Program-made: the position numbers and the translations under genes | In this document: piece after piece, positions 1 through 8,479 of the stretch | Position numbering within the stretch: the first letter of the stretch is position 1 | Layout: each line of letters begins with the position of its first letter | Notes under the pieces: model-generated | Database searches by the model: none | What the model was told of the DNA's origin: nothing | Seen by the model: the letters and a program-made list of their open reading frames with translations, nothing else | Assembly (NCBI GenBank): GCA_965659725.1 | Contig: CBFHXG010000011.1 | Coordinates: 1 to 63,761 of the forward strand | Length of the DNA stretch: 63,761 nucleotides | Reading direction: 5' to 3' | Origin: Phaeocystidibacter sp965659725 | Lineage (GTDB): Bacteria; Bacteroidota; Bacteroidia; Flavobacteriales; Schleiferiaceae

Positions 1-176
1 GCATGCTGCGCCACAACCCATGGCCGGCAGACAAACCCGCTCTGGCCATTGGTCCAACTACAGCAGCTAAACTCGTGGAACACGGGATCCAACCATTGGT
101 GGTTCCTGAAACTCCCGACGTACTACTTATGACTCAACATTATCTAGAAATACAATCGAATGGCTCTACAGAATGA
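1..176 (+). CDS. hemD: Uroporphyrinogen-III synthase, C-terminal end (partial)
   Basis: The window opens inside this gene. In frame 3 about 57 residues read to a TGA at 174-176, including the stretch IGPTTAAKLVEHGI followed by VVPETPDVLLM, which resembles the conserved C-terminal end of uroporphyrinogen-III synthase, the enzyme that cyclises hydroxymethylbilane with inversion of ring D. The identification rests on this short tail and on the position directly upstream of hemE, with which it overlaps by 17 bp. The 5' part lies outside the window. Confidence 0.8.
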   Translation, partial: MLRHNPWPADKPALAIGPTTAAKLVEHGIQPLVVPETPDVLLMTQHYLEIQSNGSTE

Positions 177-1188
177 TCTTTTGCTTCGTGCCCTCCGTGG
201 CGAGGAAGTTCCACGTCCACCCGTATGGATGATGCGTCAAGCAGGTAGGTACCTACCTGATTTCATGAAGCTAAAGGAGAAGTATCCCTTCTTTGAACGT
301 ATCGGAAATCCAGAAATGGCAACAGAGATTACCATGCAACCTATCGATCAGGTTGGCGTGGATGCGGCCATCCTCTTCTCTGATATCCTCGTGATCCCTC
401 AAGCGCTTGGTATCGAAGTTCAAATGATACCTGGCAAAGGCCCTTACCTTCCTGATCCGATCCGTACAGAAAAAGATCTCGATCGTTTGATCGTGCCCGA
501 TGTAGAGGATAGCTTAGGATATGTCTACGAGGCCATTAAACTCACAAAGCAAGCCCTCAACAATAGAGTGCCTTTGATCGGTTTCGCGGGATCTCCATGG
601 ACCATTCTGTGCTACATGGTAGAAGGCCAAGGCTCAAAGGAATTCTCTACCGCAAAGAGCTTCTGCTTCCAACGTCCTGATCTCGCACACCGACTGCTGG
701 ATGCAATTACTAATGCCACCATCGAATACCTAAAAGGAAAGATCCGCGCTGGAGTTGATGTGATCCAACTCTTCGACTCTTGGGGTGGAATGCTCGGCCC
801 AAAAGACTATGCTGAGTTCTCACTTCAATACCTCGAAAAGATCACACATGCCTTGAAAGACGAGGTACCGGTGGTTCTCTTCGGAAAGGGATGTTGGTAT
901 GCCATGGGAGATCTTGCCAAAACAGGAGCCTCAGCATTGGGTGTGGATTGGACCGTAACTCCTCAACAAGCACGTCAGTTTGCTGGGCCAGACATCACCT
1001 TGCAAGGCAATTTCGATCCAAGTCGATTGCTAAGTCCGATCCCAACCATCGAGAAAATGGTAAAGGAAATGATCGATGGCTTTGGCACGCAACGCTACAT
1101 CGCGAACCTAGGTCATGGTATCCTTCCGACTGTCCCAGTTGATCACGCTAAAGCATTCGTAAACGCTGTTAAGAACTACCAGAAATGA
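160..1188 (+). CDS. hemE: Uroporphyrinogen decarboxylase
   Basis: Cytoplasmic haem-synthesis enzyme that removes four acetate carboxyl groups from uroporphyrinogen III to give coproporphyrinogen III. The 342-residue length is normal for the family. Residues 19-33 carry the signature RPPVWMMRQAGRYLP; AAILFSDIL (about 70) and GFAGSPWT (about 141) are further conserved blocks of the TIM-barrel active site. The ATG at 160 lies inside the end of hemD, and its stop overlaps the start of hemF by 4 bp (ATGA), so the three genes are probably translationally coupled in one haem operon. Confidence 0.97.
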   Translation: MALQNDLLLRALRGEEVPRPPVWMMRQAGRYLPDFMKLKEKYPFFERIGNPEMATEITMQPIDQVGVDAAILFSDILVIPQALGIEVQMIPGKGPYLPDPIRTEKDLDRLIVPDVEDSLGYVYEAIKLTKQALNNRVPLIGFAGSPWTILCYMVEGQGSKEFSTAKSFCFQRPDLAHRLLDAITNATIEYLKGKIRAGVDVIQLFDSWGGMLGPKDYAEFSLQYLEKITHALKDEVPVVLFGKGCWYAMGDLAKTGASALGVDWTVTPQQARQFAGPDITLQGNFDPSRLLSPIPTIEKMVKEMIDGFGTQRYIANLGHGILPTVPVDHAKAFVNAVKNYQK

Positions 1189-2108
1189 GCATGAGAGAGC
1201 GCTTTGCTGCACTGGTTCGCAATATTCAAGACGACATCTGCACGGCCTTGGAAGAGGCAGATGGCGGGGCTCGTTTTGAAGAAGACCTCTGGGAAAGGCC
1301 TGGCGGGGGTGGCGGTAGAACACGCATCATTCGCGGGGGAAACGTATTCGAGAAGGGCGGTGTAAACACCTCTGAAGTGTTTGGGACATTGCCTGAGATC
1401 ATGCAAAAAAGATTGGGAGTTGACGGTGCTGAATTCTTCGCCACTGGGGTTTCCTTGGTCATTCATCCAGTTAACCCGATGGTTCCTACTGTACACTTGA
1501 ACTATCGCTATTTCGAGATGTATAATGAAGATGGAAGCGTTCGTGATGCTTGGTTTGGTGGCGGTGCAGACCTTACCCCATACTACCTATTCGAGGAAGA
1601 TTGCGTCCATTTCCACCAGATGCACAAGGATGCGTGTGATGTGATTGATGGGAACTTCTACCCGCAGTTCAAGAAGCAGTGTGATGAGTACTTCGTGAAT
1701 TCACACCGAGATGAAAACCGCGGTATTGGCGGCATCTTCTATGATTATATGCGCCCTGATGCCTCTCATGATGCAGAAGATTACTTTCGATTGGCAGAGG
1801 AAAACGGCAAGGCTTTCCTAAAGGCCTATCTACCTATCGTCGATCGCCGTAAAGATCTTCCGTACACAGAAGAGAATCAGTTTTGGCAAGAGATCAGAAG
1901 AGGAAGATATGTAGAGTTCAACTTGGTGCACGATAGAGGAACCCTATTCGGCTTGAAGACCAACGGAAGGATCGAGAGTATCCTTATGAGCTTGCCTGCT
2001 CGTGCACGATGGGAATACGAACATCACCCTGAAAAAGGAACTGAGGAATATAAAATGCTCCAAGCTTTACAGCCGCGCAACTGGCTGAGTTTGGATGCGA
2101 GCAATTGA
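1185..2108 (+). CDS. hemF: Oxygen-dependent coproporphyrinogen-III oxidase
   Basis: Converts coproporphyrinogen III to protoporphyrinogen IX using molecular oxygen. The 307-residue protein has the family blocks HLNYRYFE, GGGADLTPYYLFEEDC and NRGIGGIFYDYM and a typical length. Presence of the aerobic enzyme suggests an organism living with oxygen. The start ATG overlaps the hemE stop; an alternative in-frame ATG lies two codons downstream at 1191. It is followed after 22 bp by hemB in the same orientation. Confidence 0.97.
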   Translation: MSMRERFAALVRNIQDDICTALEEADGGARFEEDLWERPGGGGGRTRIIRGGNVFEKGGVNTSEVFGTLPEIMQKRLGVDGAEFFATGVSLVIHPVNPMVPTVHLNYRYFEMYNEDGSVRDAWFGGGADLTPYYLFEEDCVHFHQMHKDACDVIDGNFYPQFKKQCDEYFVNSHRDENRGIGGIFYDYMRPDASHDAEDYFRLAEENGKAFLKAYLPIVDRRKDLPYTEENQFWQEIRRGRYVEFNLVHDRGTLFGLKTNGRIESILMSLPARARWEYEHHPEKGTEEYKMLQALQPRNWLSLDASN

Positions 2109-2130
2109 TTAACTTGAAGGATATCATTCT

Positions 2131-3102
2131 ATGAATCGTCCAAGAATACTTAGAGCCAATCCAGCGATCCGTGACTTAGTTCAGGAAACGAGACTTCATG
2201 TTCACGACTTTATGGTACCGCTTTTCTTAGTGGAAGGTAAAGGCATCAAAGAAGAAATATCTTCGATGCCAGGTTACTATCGCTACAGCTTGGATCTCTT
2301 AGAGGATGAGATCTCCGAGATCTCCCAACTAGGCTTGCGAAGCGTACTCCTATTCGTTAAGGTAAACGACAACCTGAAAGACAATGAAGGCAAGGAGGCC
2401 ATCAATCCAGATGGTTTGATGCAACGCGCTATCAAGGTTATCAAAAAGGTGAATCCAGAGTTACTGTTGATGACCGACGTGGCCCTCGACCCTTATTCGA
2501 GCTATGGTCATGATGGCATCGTTGAAGATGGAAAGATCGTAAACGATGCAACGGTTGAGGTCCTCGCCCAAATGGCCTTAAGTCATATAGAGGCCGGTGC
2601 CGATTGGGTTGCACCAAGCGACATGATGGATGGTCGAATTGGCGCCATTCGGATCGCCTTCGAAAATGCTGGATATCACGAGGCGGGCATCATGGCATAC
2701 AGCGCAAAGTTTGCAAGCTGCTTCTATGGACCATTTAGAGATGCCTTGGACAGCGCCCCGGGCTTTGGTGATAAGAAGACCTATCAAATGAATCCTGCCA
2801 ACGGCCGAGCTGGTTTAAAAGAAGCCATCTTGGACCAAGAAGAGGGAGCCGATATGCTCATGGTCAAACCGGCCATGGCCTACTTAGATGTGATCAAGAC
2901 ATTGAAAGACGAAATGCTCCTTCCGATCAGTGCCTATCACGTAAGTGGTGAATACGCCATGATCAAGGCCGCAGCAGAAAAAGGATGGCTGAATGAAAAG
3001 GAAGCCGTTCTAGAGTCACTTACCAGCCTCAAAAGAGCTGGCGCCGACGTTATTGCTACCTACTTTGCGAAAGACGTAGCACGTTGGTTAAACGAAAAAT
3101 AA
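2131..3102 (+). CDS. hemB: Delta-aminolevulinic acid dehydratase (porphobilinogen synthase)
   Basis: Condenses two 5-aminolevulinate molecules to porphobilinogen. The 323-residue protein has both Schiff-base lysines in context: AYSAKFAS (Lys about 193) and MLMVKPAMAYLD (Lys about 246). The segment DVALDPYSSYGHDG lacks the cysteine triad of zinc-dependent enzymes, so it probably belongs to the magnesium/other-metal class (inference from the family). It is followed after 7 bp by hemL. Confidence 0.97.
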   Translation: MNRPRILRANPAIRDLVQETRLHVHDFMVPLFLVEGKGIKEEISSMPGYYRYSLDLLEDEISEISQLGLRSVLLFVKVNDNLKDNEGKEAINPDGLMQRAIKVIKKVNPELLLMTDVALDPYSSYGHDGIVEDGKIVNDATVEVLAQMALSHIEAGADWVAPSDMMDGRIGAIRIAFENAGYHEAGIMAYSAKFASCFYGPFRDALDSAPGFGDKKTYQMNPANGRAGLKEAILDQEEGADMLMVKPAMAYLDVIKTLKDEMLLPISAYHVSGEYAMIKAAAEKGWLNEKEAVLESLTSLKRAGADVIATYFAKDVARWLNEK

Positions 3103-3109
3103 ACGCATT

Positions 3110-4420
3110 ATGCTTCATCCTGAAGAGCGAAAGAACAGTCAACAATTATTCAAACGCGCAAGCGAGCACATCCCCGGTGGAGTGAACTCCCCAGTTCGTG
3201 CGTTCAAGTCGGTGGGCGGTGACCCTATCTTCTTCTCAAGAGCAGAGGGGGCTTATCTTTTCGACGAAGATGACAATCGCTATATCGATTACATCAACTC
3301 ATGGGGGCCCATGATCTTGGGTCATGGTTTTCCTGACGTGATCGAAGCCATTCAGATGCAGGCCGAGCGAGCGATGAGCTTCGGGGCACCAACTGAACTC
3401 GAGATCCAATTGGCTGAAACTATTTGCGAAATGACGGGCATCGATATGGTGCGTATGGTGAATAGCGGTACCGAGGCTTGTATGAGTTCTATTCGACTGG
3501 CTCGTGGTTACACAGGAAGAGATAAGATCATCAAATTTGAGGGATGTTATCACGGTCATGGTGATAGCTTCTTGATCAAGGCCGGCTCAGGTGCTAGCAC
3601 ATTGGGCGTTCCAAATAGTCCGGGCGTTACAGCTGGTACAGCGGCCGACACGCTTACGGCTCCTTTCAACGACCTGAAAGCGGTTGAAAAGCTCATCGAA
3701 GAGAATCCAGATCAGATCGCTGCCATCATCACTGAACCCGTCGCTGGAAACATGGGCTGTGTTCCGCCTAATCCTGGTTTTATGGAAGGCATGAGAGAGC
3801 TATGCGATAAGCATGGGATCGTGTTTATTTTGGATGAAGTGATGACAGGTTTCCGCTTGGCTCCAGGTGGCGCAGCAGAGCGATTGGGAGTTACTCCTGA
3901 TCTTGTGTGCTACGGTAAGGTGATCGGTGGAGGGATGCCAGTAGGCGCCTTTGGTGGTAAACGCGAGATCTTTGACCACATCGCTCCGACGGGTCCGGTT
4001 TATCAAGCAGGAACATTGAGTGGTAACCCTTTGGCGGTGATCAGTGGTTTGACCACCCTTCGTTACTTGCAAAATCACCCAGAGGTATATGCTCAGATCG
4101 ACCATATCACCGAGCGTATTGAAGAAGGACTGCGCGAGATCTTGGAAGAAACGGACCTACCGTGGACCATCAATCGACTTGGGTCGATGATCAGCGTTCA
4201 CTTCTGCGAGAACGAGGTAAAGGACTACACCACGGCTGCAGAAGGCAACAACGACTATTTCAAGCAGTTCTTCCACGGAATGTTGAATGAAGGCGTATAC
4301 CTCCCACCAAGCGCATTTGAAACTTGGTTCATCAGTAACGAGATCACAGAGAGCGAGTTGGAACACACCCTCTATGCAGCGAAGAATGTAATTGAAGAAA
4401 TGAACGCCCAAATGAAGTAA
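3110..4420 (+). CDS. hemL: Glutamate-1-semialdehyde 2,1-aminomutase
   Basis: PLP-dependent mutase making 5-aminolevulinate from glutamate-1-semialdehyde in the C5 pathway. The 436-residue length is normal. The N-terminal block IPGGVNSPVRAFKSVGG, the MVNSGTEA segment and the PLP lysine in YGKVIGGGMPVGAFGG (Lys about 269) are clear. It is the last gene of the haem operon. Putting an early step (hemL) behind later ones (hemE, hemF, hemB) in one transcript is common in Bacteroidota. Confidence 0.97.
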   Translation: MLHPEERKNSQQLFKRASEHIPGGVNSPVRAFKSVGGDPIFFSRAEGAYLFDEDDNRYIDYINSWGPMILGHGFPDVIEAIQMQAERAMSFGAPTELEIQLAETICEMTGIDMVRMVNSGTEACMSSIRLARGYTGRDKIIKFEGCYHGHGDSFLIKAGSGASTLGVPNSPGVTAGTAADTLTAPFNDLKAVEKLIEENPDQIAAIITEPVAGNMGCVPPNPGFMEGMRELCDKHGIVFILDEVMTGFRLAPGGAAERLGVTPDLVCYGKVIGGGMPVGAFGGKREIFDHIAPTGPVYQAGTLSGNPLAVISGLTTLRYLQNHPEVYAQIDHITERIEEGLREILEETDLPWTINRLGSMISVHFCENEVKDYTTAAEGNNDYFKQFFHGMLNEGVYLPPSAFETWFISNEITESELEHTLYAAKNVIEEMNAQMK

Positions 4421-4474
4421 AATTCAAGCGCATCGTCATACATTTGAACGTGGAGCATCAACCACTCCACCTAC

Positions 4475-4549
4475 GGGTCATTAGCTCAGTTGGTTTAGAG
4501 CGCTACCTTGACAGGGTAGAGGTCACTGGTTCGAATCCAGTATGACTCA
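4475..4549 (+). tRNA. tRNA-Val (anticodon GAC)
   Basis: A complete cloverleaf can be drawn: acceptor arms GGGTCAT and ATGACTC with discriminator A, D-arm beginning AGCTCAGTTGG, anticodon arm CTACC-TTGACAG-GGTAG with anticodon GAC, and T-arm with GGTTCGAATCC. The 3' CCA is not encoded. A terminator follows within 6 bp. Confidence 0.95.
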
Positions 4550-4554
4550 CAGAC

Positions 4555-4583
4555 AAAAAACCACCTTGACGGTGGTTTTTTTT
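4555..4583 (+). terminator. Intrinsic terminator after tRNA-Val
   Basis: A stem CCACC-TTGAC-GGTGG, extended by the A tract in front pairing with the T tract behind, followed by eight T residues. The symmetry means it could act on both strands. It closes the hem operon/tRNA-Val region. Confidence 0.85.
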
Positions 4584-4798
4584 ATTATCACGAGCCAAGC
4601 TTGCTTGAGCGAGTGAATAATAAAAAAAAGCAAAAGCGACGATAGGAGCGGTGGTTGAGTCAAGGCTCCAGGGCACCAAGGCTCGCTCGTTGATAACCCT
4701 AGGTGGAAGGGATTACAAAGACAACGGATATACCCAGAAACGGATAAACATTGTAACGTTTCTCAACTCATTAAACCACTTAAACTCATGAAACTCAC

Positions 4799-5404
4799 CT
4801 AACTCCCCACAAAATAATATCCATTCCACTTCACGATCTTACGCTCAGGTTCTGCGTCGGGGTTATTGCGATCGTAGATAAGGTAGCAAAAGCCTTCAGC
4901 TAAACAGTTGGGGTCAAGACTCACGATAACTGCTCTTTCGAAATCGTTGTTGTAGGCGGATACACTTCGTGCCGTGTTCTGTAACATATCTGCCCGCTCG
5001 TCGGGTGAAAGTCCGATCAACTCATCGTCGTTTAGCTCCAGAAGGAACAAGTTGCGCTGCCAGAGTGAATTGCTTGTACCTGCCTTGCGGGATACCACCA
5101 CGATCTTCCGATCACCTTCCCGAGCATCAAACCAGGTCAGTTCGTATTCGGTCCAACCAAAATTGCTGTTCAACCATTCGCTTCGAACTCTCAAATAGCG
5201 CTCTCCCTCTCCTACTATCGTGTATAAATTGGTGTCTCCTTCGGCAGAGATGATCATTACCTTTCCGTTATCCAGAAGTATGTCCAGCTCGTTATCCTCT
5301 AGTTCCGTGATCACCTGCGGTAGATCGCTATAAACCTCACGTGCATCTTGCGCGTTGGCTGTGAAATTGAATGCAAGAATTAAGATAGATAACAGATATT
5401 TCAT
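4799..5404 (-). CDS. Secreted hypothetical protein
   Basis: A 201-residue protein with a clear Sec signal peptide (residues 1-19, ending NFTANAQ before an acidic mature start). The rest is soluble and acidic, with no transmembrane segment and two cysteines near the C-terminus (CLAEGFCYL) that could form a disulphide. I do not recognise the family. A TACCTTTA box, one mismatch from TAnnTTTG, lies 20-30 bp before the start, suggesting its own promoter and making it independent of the small RNA candidate upstream. Confidence 0.8.
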   Translation of the reverse strand: MKYLLSILILAFNFTANAQDAREVYSDLPQVITELEDNELDILLDNGKVMIISAEGDTNLYTIVGEGERYLRVRSEWLNSNFGWTEYELTWFDAREGDRKIVVVSRKAGTSNSLWQRNLFLLELNDDELIGLSPDERADMLQNTARSVSAYNNDFERAVIVSLDPNCLAEGFCYLIYDRNNPDAEPERKIVKWNGYYFVGS

Positions 5405-5455
5405 GCCCTGATGTTTCGGTTGAGCTAAAGGTACTATTTCACTTTACATCTCAAG

Positions 5456-5477
5456 AAAAAACCCCGCCGAAGCGGGG
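5456..5477 (-). terminator. Intrinsic terminator (minus strand) with UUCG tetraloop
   Basis: On the minus strand the RNA reads CCCCGC-UUCG-GCGGGG followed by six U residues, a textbook intrinsic terminator with an extra-stable cUUCGg loop. No annotated minus-strand gene ends here: the gene to its right is on the plus strand. It therefore implies an unannotated minus-strand transcript starting between about 5480 and 5560. Confidence 0.9.
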
Positions 5478-5479
5478 CA

Positions 5480-5512
5480 TTACCAAACATCTTGAAAGCC
5501 TTTAGCCTTCAT
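5480..5512 (-). CDS. Possible 10-residue peptide inside the small RNA
   Basis: ATG to TAA encodes MKAKGFQDVW, with AGGAAG about eight bases upstream. The TAA abuts the terminator stem. It could be a tiny translated peptide, a leader, or chance. Only conservation of the reading frame across relatives would decide. Confidence 0.25.
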   Translation of the reverse strand: MKAKGFQDVW

Positions 5513-5651
5513 GAAACCCACTTCCTTAAGGCAGGCTCCTCGTGTAAATAGCAAATTTTTATTTACATAACGTAAAATATATAGGACGTTTTTGCGCAAG
5601 TTGGTCAAGATTTGTTTGACATGTTTGCTTTAGTTCATCGCAAAGGGGAAA

Positions 5652-6047
5652 ATGTCTACTTCAGATCATATCAAAATAGGCGAATTGATCCGTCAGGAGG
5701 TTGAGTCGAAAGGGATCAAAGTGTCTCACTTCGCCGACATGATCAATAGTACCCGTCAGAATGTCCACAACATCTATAAACGAGAATCGATAGACACGGC
5801 ATTGCTCTTCGAGATTTCGCGTTGCCTTGGTCGAGATTTCTTCTCCGAATATTCTAAGATCCTCTATAGCGAAGGCGCAATTTCCAAGGTTGCCGAAACT
5901 AGTTCTATTGATTACGAATCCAGCGAAGGTGTGCATTATCACATTCACCTTTCAGACCTCAGCAAGTTGGATTCTGAAGACCAAGCAAAGCTCTTACGCT
6001 CCATCAAAGATGAATTGGGTAGAAAAGATGAAGGCCAGTCTAGGTAA
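5652..6047 (+). CDS. Small helix-turn-helix (XRE-like) regulator
   Basis: A 131-residue cytoplasmic protein. Residues about 8-65 look like a Cro/C1-type helix-turn-helix: IGELIRQEVESKGI, then FADMINSTRQNVHNIYKR as the recognition region, then a third helix. Residues 100-131 form a charged tail (SKLDSEDQAKLLRSIKDELG) that may dimerise. The target is unknown. It is divergent from the candidate small RNA, so the shared 5.5-5.65 kb region may hold its operator (inference). A CATGTTTG box, one mismatch from the lineage promoter, lies about 25 bp before the start. Confidence 0.75.
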   Translation: MSTSDHIKIGELIRQEVESKGIKVSHFADMINSTRQNVHNIYKRESIDTALLFEISRCLGRDFFSEYSKILYSEGAISKVAETSSIDYESSEGVHYHIHLSDLSKLDSEDQAKLLRSIKDELGRKDEGQSR

Positions 6048-6358
6048 ACCGGCCTTCCAAAAGACGGGGTAGAACATTACCCCTACGCAAGAGAAATTTT
6101 CCTACTACCGTTGAGTGTTACGTTTAACTCCTACAGACCAACGTACAGTTCGAATCAAAGCGGATCCTTTGATTTGGTGTTTATCCAAGTTTGATCTCAA
6201 TACGTAGGTCATGGGTATAGGCTATTGACAATGACTGGTATAAAAGTACCTTTCAATCCAATACAGCTCTCTGACACAGAATTCCTACAGCTTGATTACC
6301 AGTGATTTAAAAATTATAAATACGTAGAATTACGTATCAATTTTCGCAAAATCCGAAC
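6048..6358. other. 311-bp stretch without a recognisable gene between convergent genes
   Basis: No convincing reading frame. It contains a hairpin GGGGTA-GAACAT-TACCCC (6066-6083) without a T tract, three TACGTA hexamers (6201-6206, 6321-6326, 6331-6336; the last two form a short palindromic pair), and a promoter-like TTG (6225-6227), 19 bp, TACCTTTC (6247-6254) on the plus strand. These may mark an unannotated transcript, but nothing proves it. Confidence 0.4.
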
Positions 6359-7021
6359 CTAGATCTCTATCTGAATGATACCCTCGCGAAGGGCACACAG
6401 CACAAGACCAATATGCTTCTTGGTTCCGAATTTTTGATGAAGATGCGAAATGTGTTTTTCCACCGTGCGGGAAGATATGTTCAGCTTATCGGCCATTTCA
6501 GCCGCGGTATATTCTTTACTCAATAAGTTAAGGATCTCCAATTCTCTTTGGGTAACACCATTCTGAATATTAGCTCTTCGCCTTCTTCTCGATCTAAAGC
6601 TGTCTTGAAATAGCGATTGAGAAACTTTCGCATTGAGATAATGACCTGTTTCGATCACCTTGTGAATTGCGTTCTCCACCTCATATGGGTCGGCATTCTT
6701 GAGCAAAAACCCCCTGCCTCCAGAACGGATAAACTCAACGATAATATCATTATCATCGTGTTGAGATAGACCGATCACTGGTAGATCGGGATGGTAATCT
6801 GCAATCTTAGAAACCGCCTCAATGCCATCCATGCGCGGCATTCGTATGTCGGTTATCACCACATCACATTCGTGGCGATCGATGGCATTCAACAATTCAA
6901 TACCATCCCCCACCTCATGCACTACAGAGATACCGATCAAGTCGTTCATCAATGATACGAGGGCGGCTCGAACGAGTTGTTGATCTTCGGCTAAGATGAC
7001 CCTGATATTATCCTTCGACAT
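6359..7021 (-). CDS. LuxR/NarL-family response regulator
   Basis: A 220-residue two-component response regulator. The receiver domain (about 1-125) has the acidic pair EDQ near residue 12, the phosphoacceptor Asp58 in VVITDIRMPRMDG and a conserved lysine in GFLLKNADPYE. The C-terminal LuxR-type DNA-binding domain (about 148-215) contains VTQRELEILNLLS and AAEMADKLNISSRTVEKHISHLHQKFG. Its start overlaps the histidine kinase gene by 14 bp, so they are almost certainly a cognate pair translated from one mRNA. Target genes are unknown. Confidence 0.93.
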   Translation of the reverse strand: MSKDNIRVILAEDQQLVRAALVSLMNDLIGISVVHEVGDGIELLNAIDRHECDVVITDIRMPRMDGIEAVSKIADYHPDLPVIGLSQHDDNDIIVEFIRSGGRGFLLKNADPYEVENAIHKVIETGHYLNAKVSQSLFQDSFRSRRRRRANIQNGVTQRELEILNLLSKEYTAAEMADKLNISSRTVEKHISHLHQKFGTKKHIGLVLCALREGIIQIEI

Positions 7022-7796
7022 GTGTGGGTGGCGTTTTGATAGGTATTGCTATTCTCAAAGATACACCTTCACCTAAACCTGAGCTAAGTTGATGTGTGCC
7101 GTTCAAGTATTGAATCCGCGATTCCATATTCCGAGTTCCCAATCCTCGCTCAAACCGTTCTGGATCAAAACCCTTTCCGTCGTCTTTCAAGGTCAATTCG
7201 ATCTTCTCACCCACCTTCACTTGAACAAATAGCTTCGTTGCTTCGGCGTATTTCATGGTGTTCTGAGCAAATTCTTGCACGATCCGGTAAAGGGAAAGGT
7301 CACGCTCCAAGTTCTTGTGCTTCCACTCCTCCGGAGCATCAAATTCTATCTTCAGATCGGTTCCCGTTTCGATCTTGTCGAACAGATCATCCAGTGCATC
7401 CAATAGACCAAATCGCTCGAGTACGGGTGGCATCAACTCGCGACTGATACCTCTGAGTTCCTGTATCGTATTATCGAGATGGGATACAGCATCCGAATGG
7501 TCGTTACTCCCATCGCTCCGAACCAAGGACAAGCGAACTACGGTAAGCTGGGCATTGATATGATCGTGCAACTCCTCCGCGATCTTCTTCCGTTCCCGCT
7601 CCGATGCATCGATGGAGGCTTTGAGCATCTTTTGTTTCTCTTCTAAAGCGATACGCGATTTCTCCTTTTCTGCCTCTACCATGCGTTTTCGCGAAAGATT
7701 AAGGGCATAGATGGCCGTAAGCGTAACCAGCATAAGCATAGTAACGCCACCTATGATCACAAAAAGCATTTGTATCAGATCCTCGCTCGACTCCAT
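7008..7796 (-). CDS. Sensor histidine kinase (HisKA_3 type)
   Basis: A 262-residue membrane-anchored kinase of the NarX/LiaS-like class. One transmembrane helix (about 7-33) is followed by a charged coiled coil (about 34-66), then the H-box KKIAEELHDHINAQL with His77, and an ATPase domain with the N-box in VQEFAQNTMKYAEA and the G-box DDGKGFDPE. There is no extracellular sensor domain, so sensing must come from a partner. The upstream overlapping membrane protein gene is the obvious candidate (inference). Confidence 0.92.
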   Translation of the reverse strand: MESSEDLIQMLFVIIGGVTMLMLVTLTAIYALNLSRKRMVEAEKEKSRIALEEKQKMLKASIDASERERKKIAEELHDHINAQLTVVRLSLVRSDGSNDHSDAVSHLDNTIQELRGISRELMPPVLERFGLLDALDDLFDKIETGTDLKIEFDAPEEWKHKNLERDLSLYRIVQEFAQNTMKYAEATKLFVQVKVGEKIELTLKDDGKGFDPERFERGLGTRNMESRIQYLNGTHQLSSGLGEGVSLRIAIPIKTPPTHVEG

Positions 7797-8467
7797 TCTT
7801 CCTTCAGGTTGAACTTATGAACTATTATCAATGAAACCACCAGCATCATAATGTAACCCAGCGTATGGCTTACACCGATGATAGACCTCATCATATCCTT
7901 GGTTTCTGGGCCTAAGTAAAAGGTGAAGTATCGGCCACAAACATGCATGTAGCTGGAAATAAAGTATAGCATCCAAGCCCGGCTTAACCACAATACTCCA
8001 TTGGGCATTTCTCGTTCAGGTGATATGATCCGGTTTAACTCTATAGCTACACCTATGGCAATGAGCAAAGGCGTCATCAAACCAGACATAATGGGACTAT
8101 CATTGACATTGACATATTCTACCCCATGGATAGCATACACGTACCAAATCCCAACAGCAAGGGCTACTGCGGATGCGCCGTATATCACATAGAAGAGCGA
8201 CGAACTGCGTATTAGCCTTCCAAACGCCCAGAGGTGTGCTATAAGCGCAACTGGTTTATAAATAAATCCAATCATCAAATTCCAGCTGCCTGACCAATCC
8301 AGCCATTGAGCGAACATGTCAAAGGTCCAAGAGACGATCAATGGGAGCAACAAGGGCATACCTCGATCGCCATATTTAACCAGATGATATAGGATCGGTA
8401 GAAATGCTAGGTCGATAAAAAGTCCTTTTACATCTACTATCAGACCATAAACAAATGACCAATCCAA
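7775..8467 (-). CDS. Multi-span membrane protein, putative sensor partner
   Basis: A 230-residue integral membrane protein with about six to seven hydrophobic helices, an internal acidic/aromatic loop (EYVNVNDS) and a cluster SYMHVCGRYFTFYLG between late helices containing His, Cys and Arg. The family is not recognised. The gene overlaps the histidine kinase gene by 22 bp, implying coupled expression. Because the kinase has only one membrane helix and no periplasmic domain, this protein may serve as the signal-input subunit (inference). Confidence 0.8.
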   Translation of the reverse strand: MDWSFVYGLIVDVKGLFIDLAFLPILYHLVKYGDRGMPLLLPLIVSWTFDMFAQWLDWSGSWNLMIGFIYKPVALIAHLWAFGRLIRSSSLFYVIYGASAVALAVGIWYVYAIHGVEYVNVNDSPIMSGLMTPLLIAIGVAIELNRIISPEREMPNGVLWLSRAWMLYFISSYMHVCGRYFTFYLGPETKDMMRSIIGVSHTLGYIMMLVVSLIIVHKFNLKEEWSRARI

Positions 8468-8479
8468 TCTATTCTTTCT

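Larger units (their letters stand above)
5456..5547 (-). ncRNA. Candidate small RNA of about 90 nt
   Basis: The minus strand between the divergent genes at 5404 and 5652 ends in a perfect intrinsic terminator although no gene lies upstream of it. Just before the terminator a second hairpin is possible, GAAGGC-UAAAG-GCUUUC, and upstream GCCUU can pair alternatively with AAGGC, so two folds compete. A weak promoter-like box (AAAATTTG on the minus strand, 5552-5559) would place the 5' end near 5547. The segment also holds an 11-codon reading frame (5480-5512). No match to a named RNA family was recognised; a lineage-specific Bacteroidota RNA is possible. The 5' end is approximate. Confidence 0.45.

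Noticed and set aside
891..1142. Shadow frames inside the haem genes and other housekeeping genes
   Set aside because: They lie in other frames or on the opposite strand of clearly identified genes and have no family features.
4584..4798. Possible gene or mobile-element relic after tRNA-Val
   Set aside because: No frame, no inverted terminal repeats and no repeated copy of the tRNA 3' end that would mark an attachment site were found.
6066..6083. Hairpin GGGGTA-GAACAT-TACCCC as terminator of the HTH gene
   Set aside because: No T tract follows and the stem is only six pairs; kept only as a remark in the gene-poor stretch.
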